From positions 1 to 16,853 of the forward strand of contig JAPLYY010000070.1 of the NCBI GenBank assembly GCA_026395315.1: a DNA stretch of 16,853 bases, in the 5' to 3' direction. The DNA is from Candidatus Shapirobacteria bacterium (GTDB taxonomy: Bacteria; Patescibacteriota; Microgenomatia; UBA12405). Numbering within the stretch: position 1 is the first letter of the stretch; each line of letters begins with the position of its first letter. Positions 1 to 5,958 of this stretch are shown piece after piece. The notes under the pieces are model-generated. The model did no database searches and had not been told where the DNA came from. It was given only the letters and a program-made list of their open reading frames with translations. The position numbers and the translations under genes were made by a program.

Positions 1-476
1 ATAATAACTTTGATGCCGGTTTTGAATTTAAGATTGAGCCAAAGAAGAACGTCGGTTTCTTCCCGGGACAGGGTTTGGTGCTGGCGGCTAATAAACCAGG
101 AAAAAGGAGCAATAAAAAGCAGGGAACTTAAAGGTAGGAGGGATGAGGCCGAATCGAGGGACTGGGAATAAAGAATAATCTGGATTAAAGAAACGCTAAG
201 AGCAGTGGCGGATTGATACTGGAAGGCAACTAAAAAGAGGAGAAAATAGGCTAAAAAGAAAAAAGGAGAATGAACGCCACCGGTAGAAAAGATAATAAGG
301 TTGATCAGGAGAGAGATAAGGGAATAAAAAAGAAAACGTTTTTTGATAAAAATAACAGTGATTAAGCCGATTAAAGCCAGAAGCTGGGGGGTAAAGTAGG
401 TATAGGGAGTTAAAGACCAAAGAAAGGCCAGAACCGAGGTGAGGGAAAAGAAACCGATAATAGAGATCTGCGACAT
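1..476 (-). CDS. Multi-pass membrane protein, N-terminal part (cut by window edge)
   Basis: This open frame reads 158 residues from ATG at 476 to the window edge without a stop, so the C-terminal part is missing. It has about six hydrophobic stretches, near residues 4-22, 31-45, 48-63, 71-86, 90-104 and 113-129. These are followed by a polar, probably cytoplasmic segment with SREETDVLLW. A STGGVHSPFFF turn at 64-74 resembles the TGG-x-x-x-PF turn in membrane sensor regions of some histidine kinases. The missing part could therefore be a kinase or other signalling domain, but this is inference. The gene diverges from comEA with 46 bp between starts. A TTTAAT box lies 5 nt before the ATG and there is no SD, so it is probably leaderless. 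The stop-free frame on a strand whose complement is G-rich, with regular membrane segments, supports a real gene. The function is not recognised. Confidence 0.72.
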   Translation of the reverse strand, partial: MSQISIIGFFSLTSVLAFLWSLTPYTYFTPQLLALIGLITVIFIKKRFLFYSLISLLINLIIFSTGGVHSPFFFLAYFLLFLVAFQYQSATALSVSLIQIILYSQSLDSASSLLPLSSLLFIAPFSWFISRQHQTLSREETDVLLWLNLKFKTGIKVI

Positions 477-481
477 AAATA

Positions 482-487
482 ATTAAA
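482..487 (-). promoter_or_regulatory. -10 box of the minus-strand membrane gene
   Basis: On the minus strand this reads TTTAAT, with 5 nt between it and the ATG at 476. That puts the likely transcription start at or next to the start codon. The -35 region would fall inside the comEA promoter region. Confidence 0.4.
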
Positions 488-509
488 CCACAAAAAGGGG
501 AGAGGGGTT

Positions 510-515
510 TATTAT
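510..515 (+). promoter_or_regulatory. -10 box of comEA
   Basis: TATTAT lies 7 nt before the GTG start of comEA in an AT-rich stretch. No SD is visible between the box and the start. It lies back to back with the box of the divergent gene. Confidence 0.4.
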
Positions 516-522
516 TAATAAA

Positions 523-1149
523 GTGTGGTATGAAAAGTTACAAAAAATAAGCTGGTTGGATGCGATGCTGTTGATTGGGGGAATGCTGGTAGTGGCGGGG
601 GTAGGCATGGGAATAAAGGATAATTTAGACAATAAAAATCAAATTGTATTAGTGAAGGGGAGCGGGACGCAAAGCATTGCTCCCGTACAAGACGTGATAT
701 TTGATATTAGCGGGGAGGTAATCAATCCAGGGGTGTATAAGCTGGCAGCGGGGGCCAGAGTTAATGAAGCGTTGGCGAAAGCCGGGGGATTGAGCGCCAA
801 TGCCGATCGGGATTGGGTGGCATTAAATATTAATAAGGCGGAAATGATTAGGGATGGGATGAAGATAATAATACCGGCAAAAAATAGCTCAAACCCATCC
901 CCGACCCTTCCCTTGACAGGGCAGGGAGAAAAAAATGTTTTAGGAACAAAAAACAATGGGTTGATTTCATTAAATAAGGCGACGGCGGAGGAATTGGATA
1001 AATTGCCGGGGGTGGGACCGGCGATTGCGGGGAAAATTATTGATTACCGGGATAAAAACGGCGGTTTTAAAAATGTGGAGGAAATAAAATTGGTATCGGG
1101 AATTGGGGATAAGATGTATGAAAAAATAAAGGATTTAATTGGATTATGA
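523..1149 (+). CDS. comEA: ComEA-like DNA-uptake protein (SLBB + helix-hairpin-helix)
   Basis: This is a 208-residue membrane-anchored DNA receptor of the ComEA type, which binds incoming double-stranded DNA outside the membrane and passes it to ComEC. One membrane segment lies at about residues 14-31. A SLBB domain follows at about 60-118 (DISGEVINPGVYKL, then ARVNEALAKAGGL). After a linker come two helix-hairpin-helix motifs at about 148-208, including LPGVGPAIAGKI and VSGIGDKMYEKI. The linker, about residues 124-136, is encoded by a copy of a dispersed palindromic repeat (SPTLPLTGQGE). A repeat insertion here would be harmless because linkers tolerate extra length. The start is GTG at 523, chosen for the TATTAT box 7 nt upstream. 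The ComEC genes follow on the same strand after a RAYT, as in a com operon. Identity is firm; natural competence itself is inferred. Confidence 0.92.
   Translation: MWYEKLQKISWLDAMLLIGGMLVVAGVGMGIKDNLDNKNQIVLVKGSGTQSIAPVQDVIFDISGEVINPGVYKLAAGARVNEALAKAGGLSANADRDWVALNINKAEMIRDGMKIIIPAKNSSNPSPTLPLTGQGEKNVLGTKNNGLISLNKATAEELDKLPGVGPAIAGKIIDYRDKNGGFKNVEEIKLVSGIGDKMYEKIKDLIGL
894..927 (+). repeat. Dispersed palindromic repeat, copy 1 (inside comEA)
   Basis: This copy shares the block TTCCCTTGACAGGGCA with copies at 11426-11461 and 11859-11895, and has a pyrimidine-rich left flank containing ACCC. The arms TTCCCT/AGGGA can pair. It is translated in frame as part of the ComEA linker. Confidence 0.7.
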
Positions 1150-1151
1150 AA

Positions 1152-1177
1152 GGGCGGACACATCGGTCCGCCCGTAC
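1152..1177 (-). repeat. REP hairpin, variant A copy 1
   Basis: A perfect 8-bp stem (GGGCGGAC with GTCCGCCC) encloses the loop ACATCG and is followed by GTAC. Read on the minus strand it is the tetranucleotide GTAC, the stem and the loop CGATGT, which is the REP layout of tetranucleotide plus hairpin. It starts two bases after the comEA stop. Confidence 0.8.
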
Positions 1178-1208
1178 GGATAATGATGCGAAATTATTTT
1201 TTAATGTA

Positions 1209-1234
1209 GTAGGGGTCGACCGATGTGTCGACCC
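1209..1234 (+). repeat. REP hairpin, variant B copy 1
   Basis: The tetranucleotide GTAG is followed by a perfect 8-bp stem (GGGTCGAC with GTCGACCC) around the loop CGATGT. It is oriented opposite to variant A at 1152, with the two tetranucleotides facing each other, like a BIME pair. It ends 5 nt before the RAYT start. Confidence 0.82.
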
Positions 1235-1239
1235 AGTGT

Positions 1240-1755
1240 ATGAATAATAGGCAATCGATTAGATTAAAAGGGTGGAATTATAGCCGGGGATTATATTTTG
1301 TGACGGTTGATGTAAAAGATAAATGGAAATTGTTTTGGGAGAAAAAGGGCGAGAAGATTCCAAATACAAAGGGCGGACACATCGGTCCGCCCGTACAGAA
1401 CAAAATTGGAAATATGATTGATTATTGGTGGAAAGAGATTCCAAATCATTTTGTAAATATTAGTTTGGATGAATATGTCGTTATGCCCGATCATTTACAC
1501 GGAATATTGTTATTAAATAATTCCGTAGGGGTCGACCGATGTGTCGACCCTAAATTGGGGGACGTAATTCAGTGGTTTAAAACAATGACGACCAACGAAT
1601 ATTTTAAGGGTGTCAATGAATTTAGTTGGCCACGGATAAATAAACGTTTGTGGCAGCGAAATTATTTTGAAGAAATTATCCGAGGTGAGGAACAATTAAA
1701 TCAAACCAGAAAATATATATTTGAAAATACAATAAAATGGATAAATCAAATGTAG
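1240..1755 (+). CDS. REP-associated tyrosine transposase (RAYT, Y1/HUH family)
   Basis: This 171-residue single-strand nuclease of the Y1_Tnp family is the kind that cuts and joins REP hairpins. The metal-binding HUH motif is HLH at residues 85-87 (VMPDHLHGIL). The candidate nucleophile tyrosine is in LWQRNYFEEII (Y142), followed by EEQLNQTRKYIFEN. The ATG at 1240 was chosen because the upstream ATG at 1225 lies inside REP copy B1 and would add only MSTQC, encoded mostly by the repeat. Two further REPs lie in frame inside the gene and encode KGGHIGPPVQ (about 44-53) and SVGVDRCVDP (about 95-104). Another overlaps the stop codon. The gene sits between comEA and comEC, so it probably inserted into a com operon. 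The catalytic motifs look intact. Whether the two repeat-coded loops are tolerated in an active enzyme is unknown. Confidence 0.88.
   Translation: MNNRQSIRLKGWNYSRGLYFVTVDVKDKWKLFWEKKGEKIPNTKGGHIGPPVQNKIGNMIDYWWKEIPNHFVNISLDEYVVMPDHLHGILLLNNSVGVDRCVDPKLGDVIQWFKTMTTNEYFKGVNEFSWPRINKRLWQRNYFEEIIRGEEQLNQTRKYIFENTIKWINQM
1371..1396 (-). repeat. REP hairpin, variant A copy 2 (inside RAYT gene)
   Basis: This is identical to the 1152 copy over stem, loop and GTAC. It lies in frame in the RAYT gene and contributes GGHIGPPV. Confidence 0.8.
1525..1550 (+). repeat. REP hairpin, variant B copy 2 (inside RAYT gene)
   Basis: This is identical to the 1209 copy over GTAG, stem and loop. It lies in frame in the RAYT gene just downstream of the HLH motif and contributes VGVDRCVDP. 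Confidence 0.8.
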
Positions 1756-2660
1756 GCGGACGGGCATATCAATCCGCCCGTACAGAAATAATTAAATGGA
1801 TTCTGGTCATTTTAATCACATTTTTGATGTACAGGTTTGTAAAGAGGGATAGTTTGATTGGGGTAACCAACCGGACGTTGCCACCGACGGAAGCAGCCTT
1901 GTTGAATGGAATTGTCTGGGGGGACAAGGCTGGTTTTCAGAAAGATTTTTACACTGATTTGAAAAATGCGGGATTGGTTCATCTGGTGGTGGTGTCGGGA
2001 AGTAATTTGATGTTGTTGAGTGAGGGTGTGATTGGGGGAATGGCCTGGTTTTTAGGCCGAAAAAAAACATTGGTGATGACGATAGTTTTGGGGACCGGGT
2101 ATGCGGCCATGGTAGGATGGGAATTGCCGGTGGTGCGGGCGTTATTAATGATGGGGTTAATGTATTTGGCCCAGCTATTGGGAAGAAAGTATAATATCGG
2201 CCGGGGGTTACTGGTGGCGGTGGTAATAATGTTTTTAGCGGATAATCGGGTGTTGTTGTCATTAAGTTTTTGGCTAAGTGTGATGGCATTTATTGGGGTG
2301 ATTACCAATAGACATAAAAATTTATTGATGGAAGTGGTATGGATAAATTTATGGATAACACCGATAATCGGCCTGATAATAGGGAAAATTGCTTGGGTGA
2401 CACCATTAACTAATGTGGTGGTAATCGGGACGATGGGAATAATTACCGGGGTAGGGGTTTTAGGAATGGTGACGGGAGGGTGGTTACTGTGGTTAGTGTA
2501 CCCAATGTTAAGATTGCTGGCGACAGTGACGGAAATCGGGGGTGGGGTCGGAGTGTGGCAGATAAAATTTAATTGGTGTTTGGCACTGGGGTGGTATGTG
2601 ATATTAATTTATTGGATTTTGAAAAGAAGACAAAATGAAATGGCGGATATTACTGCTTAG
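1737..2660 (+). CDS. comEC: ComEC channel domain (Competence family), separate from its nuclease domain
   Basis: This is the membrane channel part of ComEC, which takes single-stranded DNA across the inner membrane. The Competence-family signature is HLVVVSGSNLMLL at about residues 82-94, with PVVRALLMMG in a later helix. Roughly seven or more hydrophobic segments follow to residue ~300. The N-terminal OB-type domain (DUF4131) of full-length ComEC is absent, and the C-terminal beta-lactamase fold is encoded separately downstream with a 26-nt overlap. The start at 1737 overlaps the RAYT end by 19 nt. It makes residues ~7-16 (GGRAYQSART) a translation of a REP hairpin. The native start may have been lost or may lie later, for example ATG at 1827. 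The channel domain is confident; the exact start is not. Confidence 0.85.
   Translation: MDKSNVGGRAYQSARTEIIKWILVILITFLMYRFVKRDSLIGVTNRTLPPTEAALLNGIVWGDKAGFQKDFYTDLKNAGLVHLVVVSGSNLMLLSEGVIGGMAWFLGRKKTLVMTIVLGTGYAAMVGWELPVVRALLMMGLMYLAQLLGRKYNIGRGLLVAVVIMFLADNRVLLSLSFWLSVMAFIGVITNRHKNLLMEVVWINLWITPIIGLIIGKIAWVTPLTNVVVIGTMGIITGVGVLGMVTGGWLLWLVYPMLRLLATVTEIGGGVGVWQIKFNWCLALGWYVILIYWILKRRQNEMADITA
1755..1783 (-). repeat. REP hairpin, divergent variant C
   Basis: The arms GGCGGA and TCCGCC enclose a longer loop with CAT, followed by CCGTAC as in variant A. It begins on the last base of the RAYT stop and lies in the 5' coding part of comEC. Confidence 0.65.
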
Positions 2661-3357
2661 TGTGATTTTAGCTTTAGGGTGGTGGGGGTGGGGATTTAGG
2701 AGTAGGGATGGGGTGGTGATTTGCGATGTCGGCCAGGGAAGTGGCGCCATAATTATGTCGGGGAAAATTGAGATGCTGGTGGATGTGGGGCCGGATAACG
2801 GCAAAATGTTGCAATGCCTGGAAAAATACCTGCCGGCCGGCGATAAGGAAATTGAGGCGGTGGTTATCAGCCATGGAGACTCGGATCACGTTGGCGGGCT
2901 AGAAAACATGAAGAAGTATTATAATATTGAACAAATTTATAGTTCAGCAGAAATCAGGAAAAATGATGTACTAAGAATGGGAAAGTTTGAGATTGAGGTG
3001 GTATGGCCGGAAGAAATTAGCGGCGATGAAAATGCTGACTCGGTAGTTTTAAAAATAAAGCATGATGATCAACTTTTCTGGTTTTTAGGTGACGTAACTA
3101 GTGATGTTGAACAATATATAAGTTGGAGAAAGTTATGGGGTGGAGCTGGCGGGGTGTTGGTGGTTAGCCATCATGGCAGTAAGTCGGCGACGAGCCAGGA
3201 ATTATTGGACACGGTTAGACCGGAGGAGGCGATAATTAGTGTGGGGAAAAATAACCGGTACGGACATCCGAGCCCGGAGGTGATTGAGAGATTAAAAAAT
3301 CAGGGAATAAAAATCAAAAGAACGGACGAGAAAGGGGATATAATATATATATGGTAG
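2635..3357 (+). CDS. ComEC-type metallo-beta-lactamase domain protein
   Basis: This 240-residue protein has an N-terminal membrane anchor (residues ~3-20) and an outward-facing metallo-beta-lactamase fold. It corresponds to the C-terminal domain of full-length ComEC, thought to degrade the non-imported DNA strand. Visible motifs are DVGQGSGAII, the metal-binding VISHGDSDHVGG (HxDxDH), FLGDVT, VSHHGSKSATS and a C-terminal GKNNRYGHPSPEVIERL. All expected metal ligands appear present. It overlaps the comEC channel gene by 26 nt and the following small gene by 7 nt, so it is probably translated from the same transcript. Channel and nuclease domain are normally one polypeptide; here they would have to assemble as two subunits. 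Confidence 0.88.
   Translation: MKWRILLLSVILALGWWGWGFRSRDGVVICDVGQGSGAIIMSGKIEMLVDVGPDNGKMLQCLEKYLPAGDKEIEAVVISHGDSDHVGGLENMKKYYNIEQIYSSAEIRKNDVLRMGKFEIEVVWPEEISGDENADSVVLKIKHDDQLFWFLGDVTSDVEQYISWRKLWGGAGGVLVVSHHGSKSATSQELLDTVRPEEAIISVGKNNRYGHPSPEVIERLKNQGIKIKRTDEKGDIIYIW
3339..3344 (+). promoter_or_regulatory. -10 box of the 70-residue gene
   Basis: A perfect TATAAT lies inside the end of the upstream gene, with 6 nt to the ATG at 3351. Confidence 0.5.
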
Positions 3358-3563
3358 AAATTGGTCAGAATTTTACAATAGTGGAGGGAGTGGTTTATAA
3401 AGACGGCGTACCTGTAGTTGGTTCAAATGGGATATGGAAACCGAGAGAAGATGGTGAAAAGAAAGTAACCAGGTTGCCATTGATGAGGTGGAAAGACAAC
3501 AGTTTTTTGACGGAACAGCAGTGGACTGATGAAGATTATCAAATAGATTTGAAAATAGCTTAG
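3351..3563 (+). CDS. Small hypothetical protein (70 aa)
   Basis: This is a soluble-looking 70-residue protein with no signal peptide or membrane segment. It opens with short beta-like turns (GQNFTIVEGVVYKDGVPVVG) and ends acidic and polar, with TEQQWTDEDYQ. Charged and aromatic residues are evenly spread and there is no cysteine. I do not recognise the family. The start overlaps the metallo-beta-lactamase stop by 7 nt. A perfect TATAAT 6 nt upstream suggests its own leaderless transcript, the strongest sign that the gene is real. It ends 31 bp before leuS, which has a separate promoter. A link to DNA uptake or to leuS is possible only by position. Confidence 0.6.
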   Translation: MVEIGQNFTIVEGVVYKDGVPVVGSNGIWKPREDGEKKVTRLPLMRWKDNSFLTEQQWTDEDYQIDLKIA

Positions 3564-3582
3564 TTTTGGGAAAGGTATAGGA

Positions 3583-3588
3583 TATAAT
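3583..3588 (+). promoter_or_regulatory. -10 box of leuS
   Basis: A perfect TATAAT with 6 nt to the leuS ATG. No SD lies between, as expected of a leaderless message. Confidence 0.55.
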
Positions 3589-3594
3589 ATACCT

Positions 3595-5958
3595 ATGGAT
3601 TTTAAGGAGGTAGAAAAGAAGTGGCTCAAATTTTGGGAGGAACATCCGGAGTTATATACTGCTCAGAATGTATCAAGCAGACAGAAGAAGTATGTGTTAA
3701 ATGAGTTTCCTTATCCCTCAGGATCGGGATTACATATCGGTCATACCTTTTCGTTTACCGGAGGGGATGTTTATGCCCGTTACTGGCGGATGAGGGGATA
3801 TAATGTGATGTTTCCAATGGGTTGGGATGCGTTTGGATTGCCAACGGAGAACTATGCCATAAAAATGAAACGGAAACCGCAGGAAGTGGCTAAAGAGAAT
3901 AATGACGTGTTCAGAAACCAAATGAAAAGATTGGCATTTTCGTATGATTGGAGCCGGGAAGTGAATACGGCAGATCCTAATTACTATAAATGGACCCAGT
4001 GGATTTTTATTAAATTATTTGAAAAAGGACTGACCGAGAAAAAAGAGATGCCGATTAACTGGTGTCCCAGTTGTAAAATCGGGTTGGCGAATGAAGAGGT
4101 GGTGGATGGAAAATGCGAACGGTGCGGGACGGAGGTAGAAAGAAGGACAATATCACAGTGGGTGGTCAAAATTACCAAATATGCCGATAGGTTAATTGAC
4201 GGGTTAAAACAGACGGATTTTATTGAGAAAGTGAAAATGGCTCAGATTAATTGGATTGGGAAGAGCGAAGGGGCAAGAGTAAAATTTCAAATTTCAAGTA
4301 GAGACGTTCCGCGGAACGTCTCTACTGATTTTTTGGAAGTGTTCACCACCAGGCCGGATACTATATATGGTGTGACTTTTATGGTGATAAGCCCGGAACA
4401 CAAAATTGTGGAAGGTTTAGATTCAAAAGAAGTAAAAGATTATGTTAAACAGGCCAGAAGCAAGAGCGATCTGGAGAGAACTGAATTAAATAAAGATAAA
4501 ACCGGGGTATTTTCGGGATTATATGCCATTAATCCGGTGAACAATAAAGAAATTCCAATTTGGATATCCGATTTCGTACTGGCTAGTTATGGGACCGGGG
4601 CGATTATGGCAGTACCCGGACATGATGAACGTGATTTTGCTTTTGCTAAAAAGTTTAGTTTACCGATTATTGAAGTGATTGATAAAGACGGAAGGATGAA
4701 AGATTCAGAAATGATAAACGGAATGACGAAAAAAGAATCGATTAAGAAAATAATTGACTGGCTTAAAGAAAAAGGAATGGGTGAAGGGGCGAACTCGTAC
4801 CATTTAAGGGATTGGATATTTTCAAGACAGCATTATTGGGGAGAGCCGATTCCGATGGTGAAGTGTCCGGAACACGGGTGGGTACCGGTGGCGGAAGATC
4901 AACTACCAGTAGTGTTACCAGAAGTGGAAGCTTATGAACCGACGGATGACGGCAAAAGTCCGCTGTCAAAAATGACGGAGTGGGTTAAAACCACCTGTCC
5001 CAGGTGCGGAAAGCCAGCGGAGAGGGAAACGGATACGATGCCGAACTGGGCTGGATCAGATTGGTATTTTTTGAGATATTGTGATCCATATAATGATATA
5101 GTTATAGCTAACCAAGAATTACTAAAAAAGTGGTTACCGGTGGATGTTTATATTGGCGGCGATGAGCATAATACACTGCATTTGCTATATTCCAGGTTTA
5201 TTTACCAGTTTTTGTGGGATTTGGGGATGGTCCCCAAGGAAATTCCGGAACCATATTTTACCAGAATGTCGCACGGGGTGATTTTAGGGACGGATAATGC
5301 CCGGATGAGCAAATCGAAAGGGAATGTGATTGTGCCGGAAATAGTAGCGGATAAGTATGGAGTTGATGTTATCAGAATGTATTTGATGTTTATGGGACCA
5401 TTTGAGGGAACGATGGCTTGGAATGAGAAGACATTAATGGGAGTGAAAAGGTTTTTAGATAGGTTAGAGAAGTTTGTTGACGAGCAGATAAATAGTCAGT
5501 TTGCCAGCAAACAAGATAATGGATTGATAATCAATAAAATGATCAAGGGTGTAGGGGAAGATGTGGAAAATTTTGGGTTCAATACAGCCATAGCTAAGAT
5601 GATGGAAGGATTAAATAGCTTGAAAGAGGCTAATAAAGAGGAAGTAGAGACAATAATTAAATTAATAGCACCGCTAGCGCCGTATACAGCCGAAGAATTA
5701 TGGGCCTCCTGCGCTAAAGCTTCGGAAGGCTCTGTACATGCTCAATCGTGGCCAAAATATGATGAAGCAATGCTAATCGAGACAGAAATCAATATTCCGG
5801 TAGCTATTAATGGAAAAGTAAGAGGACAATTGGTAGTAAAAGAAGATGCAATTAAAGAAGCCAAGGAGCTTCCGAAGATAAAGCTATGGATTGAAGGAAA
5901 AGAAATTGTTAAAGAAATTTATATACCTGGTAAAATGATAAATTTTGTAATTAGATGA
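3595..5958 (+). CDS. leuS: Leucyl-tRNA synthetase
   Basis: This 787-residue class I synthetase charges tRNA-Leu with leucine. HIGH is at residues 47-50 (SGLHIGHTF) and the MSKS signature at 571-574 (ARMSKSKGNV). A zinc-like CPSC/CERC pair lies at about 157-177. The CP1 editing domain begins near FTTRPDTIYG (~250). A second Cys pair is TTCPRCGKP with the bacterial MPNWAGSDWYFLRY. The C-terminal INGKVRGQLVV matches bacterial LeuRS. The length is slightly short for bacterial LeuRS but no core motif is missing. At the entry to CP1, about residues 235-244, a perfect 28-bp palindrome supplies RDVPRNVS, an extra loop relative to typical LeuRS. It overlaps the M16 gene by 4 nt (ATGA), so the two are probably translationally coupled. 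The ATG at 3595 is fixed by the TATAAT 6 nt before it. Confidence 0.97.
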   Translation: MDFKEVEKKWLKFWEEHPELYTAQNVSSRQKKYVLNEFPYPSGSGLHIGHTFSFTGGDVYARYWRMRGYNVMFPMGWDAFGLPTENYAIKMKRKPQEVAKENNDVFRNQMKRLAFSYDWSREVNTADPNYYKWTQWIFIKLFEKGLTEKKEMPINWCPSCKIGLANEEVVDGKCERCGTEVERRTISQWVVKITKYADRLIDGLKQTDFIEKVKMAQINWIGKSEGARVKFQISSRDVPRNVSTDFLEVFTTRPDTIYGVTFMVISPEHKIVEGLDSKEVKDYVKQARSKSDLERTELNKDKTGVFSGLYAINPVNNKEIPIWISDFVLASYGTGAIMAVPGHDERDFAFAKKFSLPIIEVIDKDGRMKDSEMINGMTKKESIKKIIDWLKEKGMGEGANSYHLRDWIFSRQHYWGEPIPMVKCPEHGWVPVAEDQLPVVLPEVEAYEPTDDGKSPLSKMTEWVKTTCPRCGKPAERETDTMPNWAGSDWYFLRYCDPYNDIVIANQELLKKWLPVDVYIGGDEHNTLHLLYSRFIYQFLWDLGMVPKEIPEPYFTRMSHGVILGTDNARMSKSKGNVIVPEIVADKYGVDVIRMYLMFMGPFEGTMAWNEKTLMGVKRFLDRLEKFVDEQINSQFASKQDNGLIINKMIKGVGEDVENFGFNTAIAKMMEGLNSLKEANKEEVETIIKLIAPLAPYTAEELWASCAKASEGSVHAQSWPKYDEAMLIETEINIPVAINGKVRGQLVVKEDAIKEAKELPKIKLWIEGKEIVKEIYIPGKMINFVIR
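4298..4325 (+). repeat. Perfect 28-bp palindrome inserted in leuS
   Basis: It starts GTAGAGACGTTCCG and ends with the exact reverse complement, CGGAACGTCTCTAC. The GTAG end matches the tetranucleotide of the REP hairpins near the RAYT. It is in frame and encodes RDVPRNVS. From memory, closely similar GTAGAGACGTT palindromes are common in other bacteria, including cyanobacteria; this was not checked. Confidence 0.85.

Noticed and set aside
196..420. 74-residue minus-strand frame starting MVFNSLYLLYPP
   Set aside because: It is out of frame with the longer stop-free minus-strand gene 1-476, which has regular membrane segments and a promoter.
1152..1783. CRISPR-like array
   Set aside because: The repeats are irregularly spaced, in both orientations and partly inside a gene; no cas genes are present. 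They fit REPs.
1816..2308. Minus-strand frames of 157 and 109 residues opposite comEC
   Set aside because: Proline-rich, low-complexity shadows of a G-rich gene with clear ComEC motifs.
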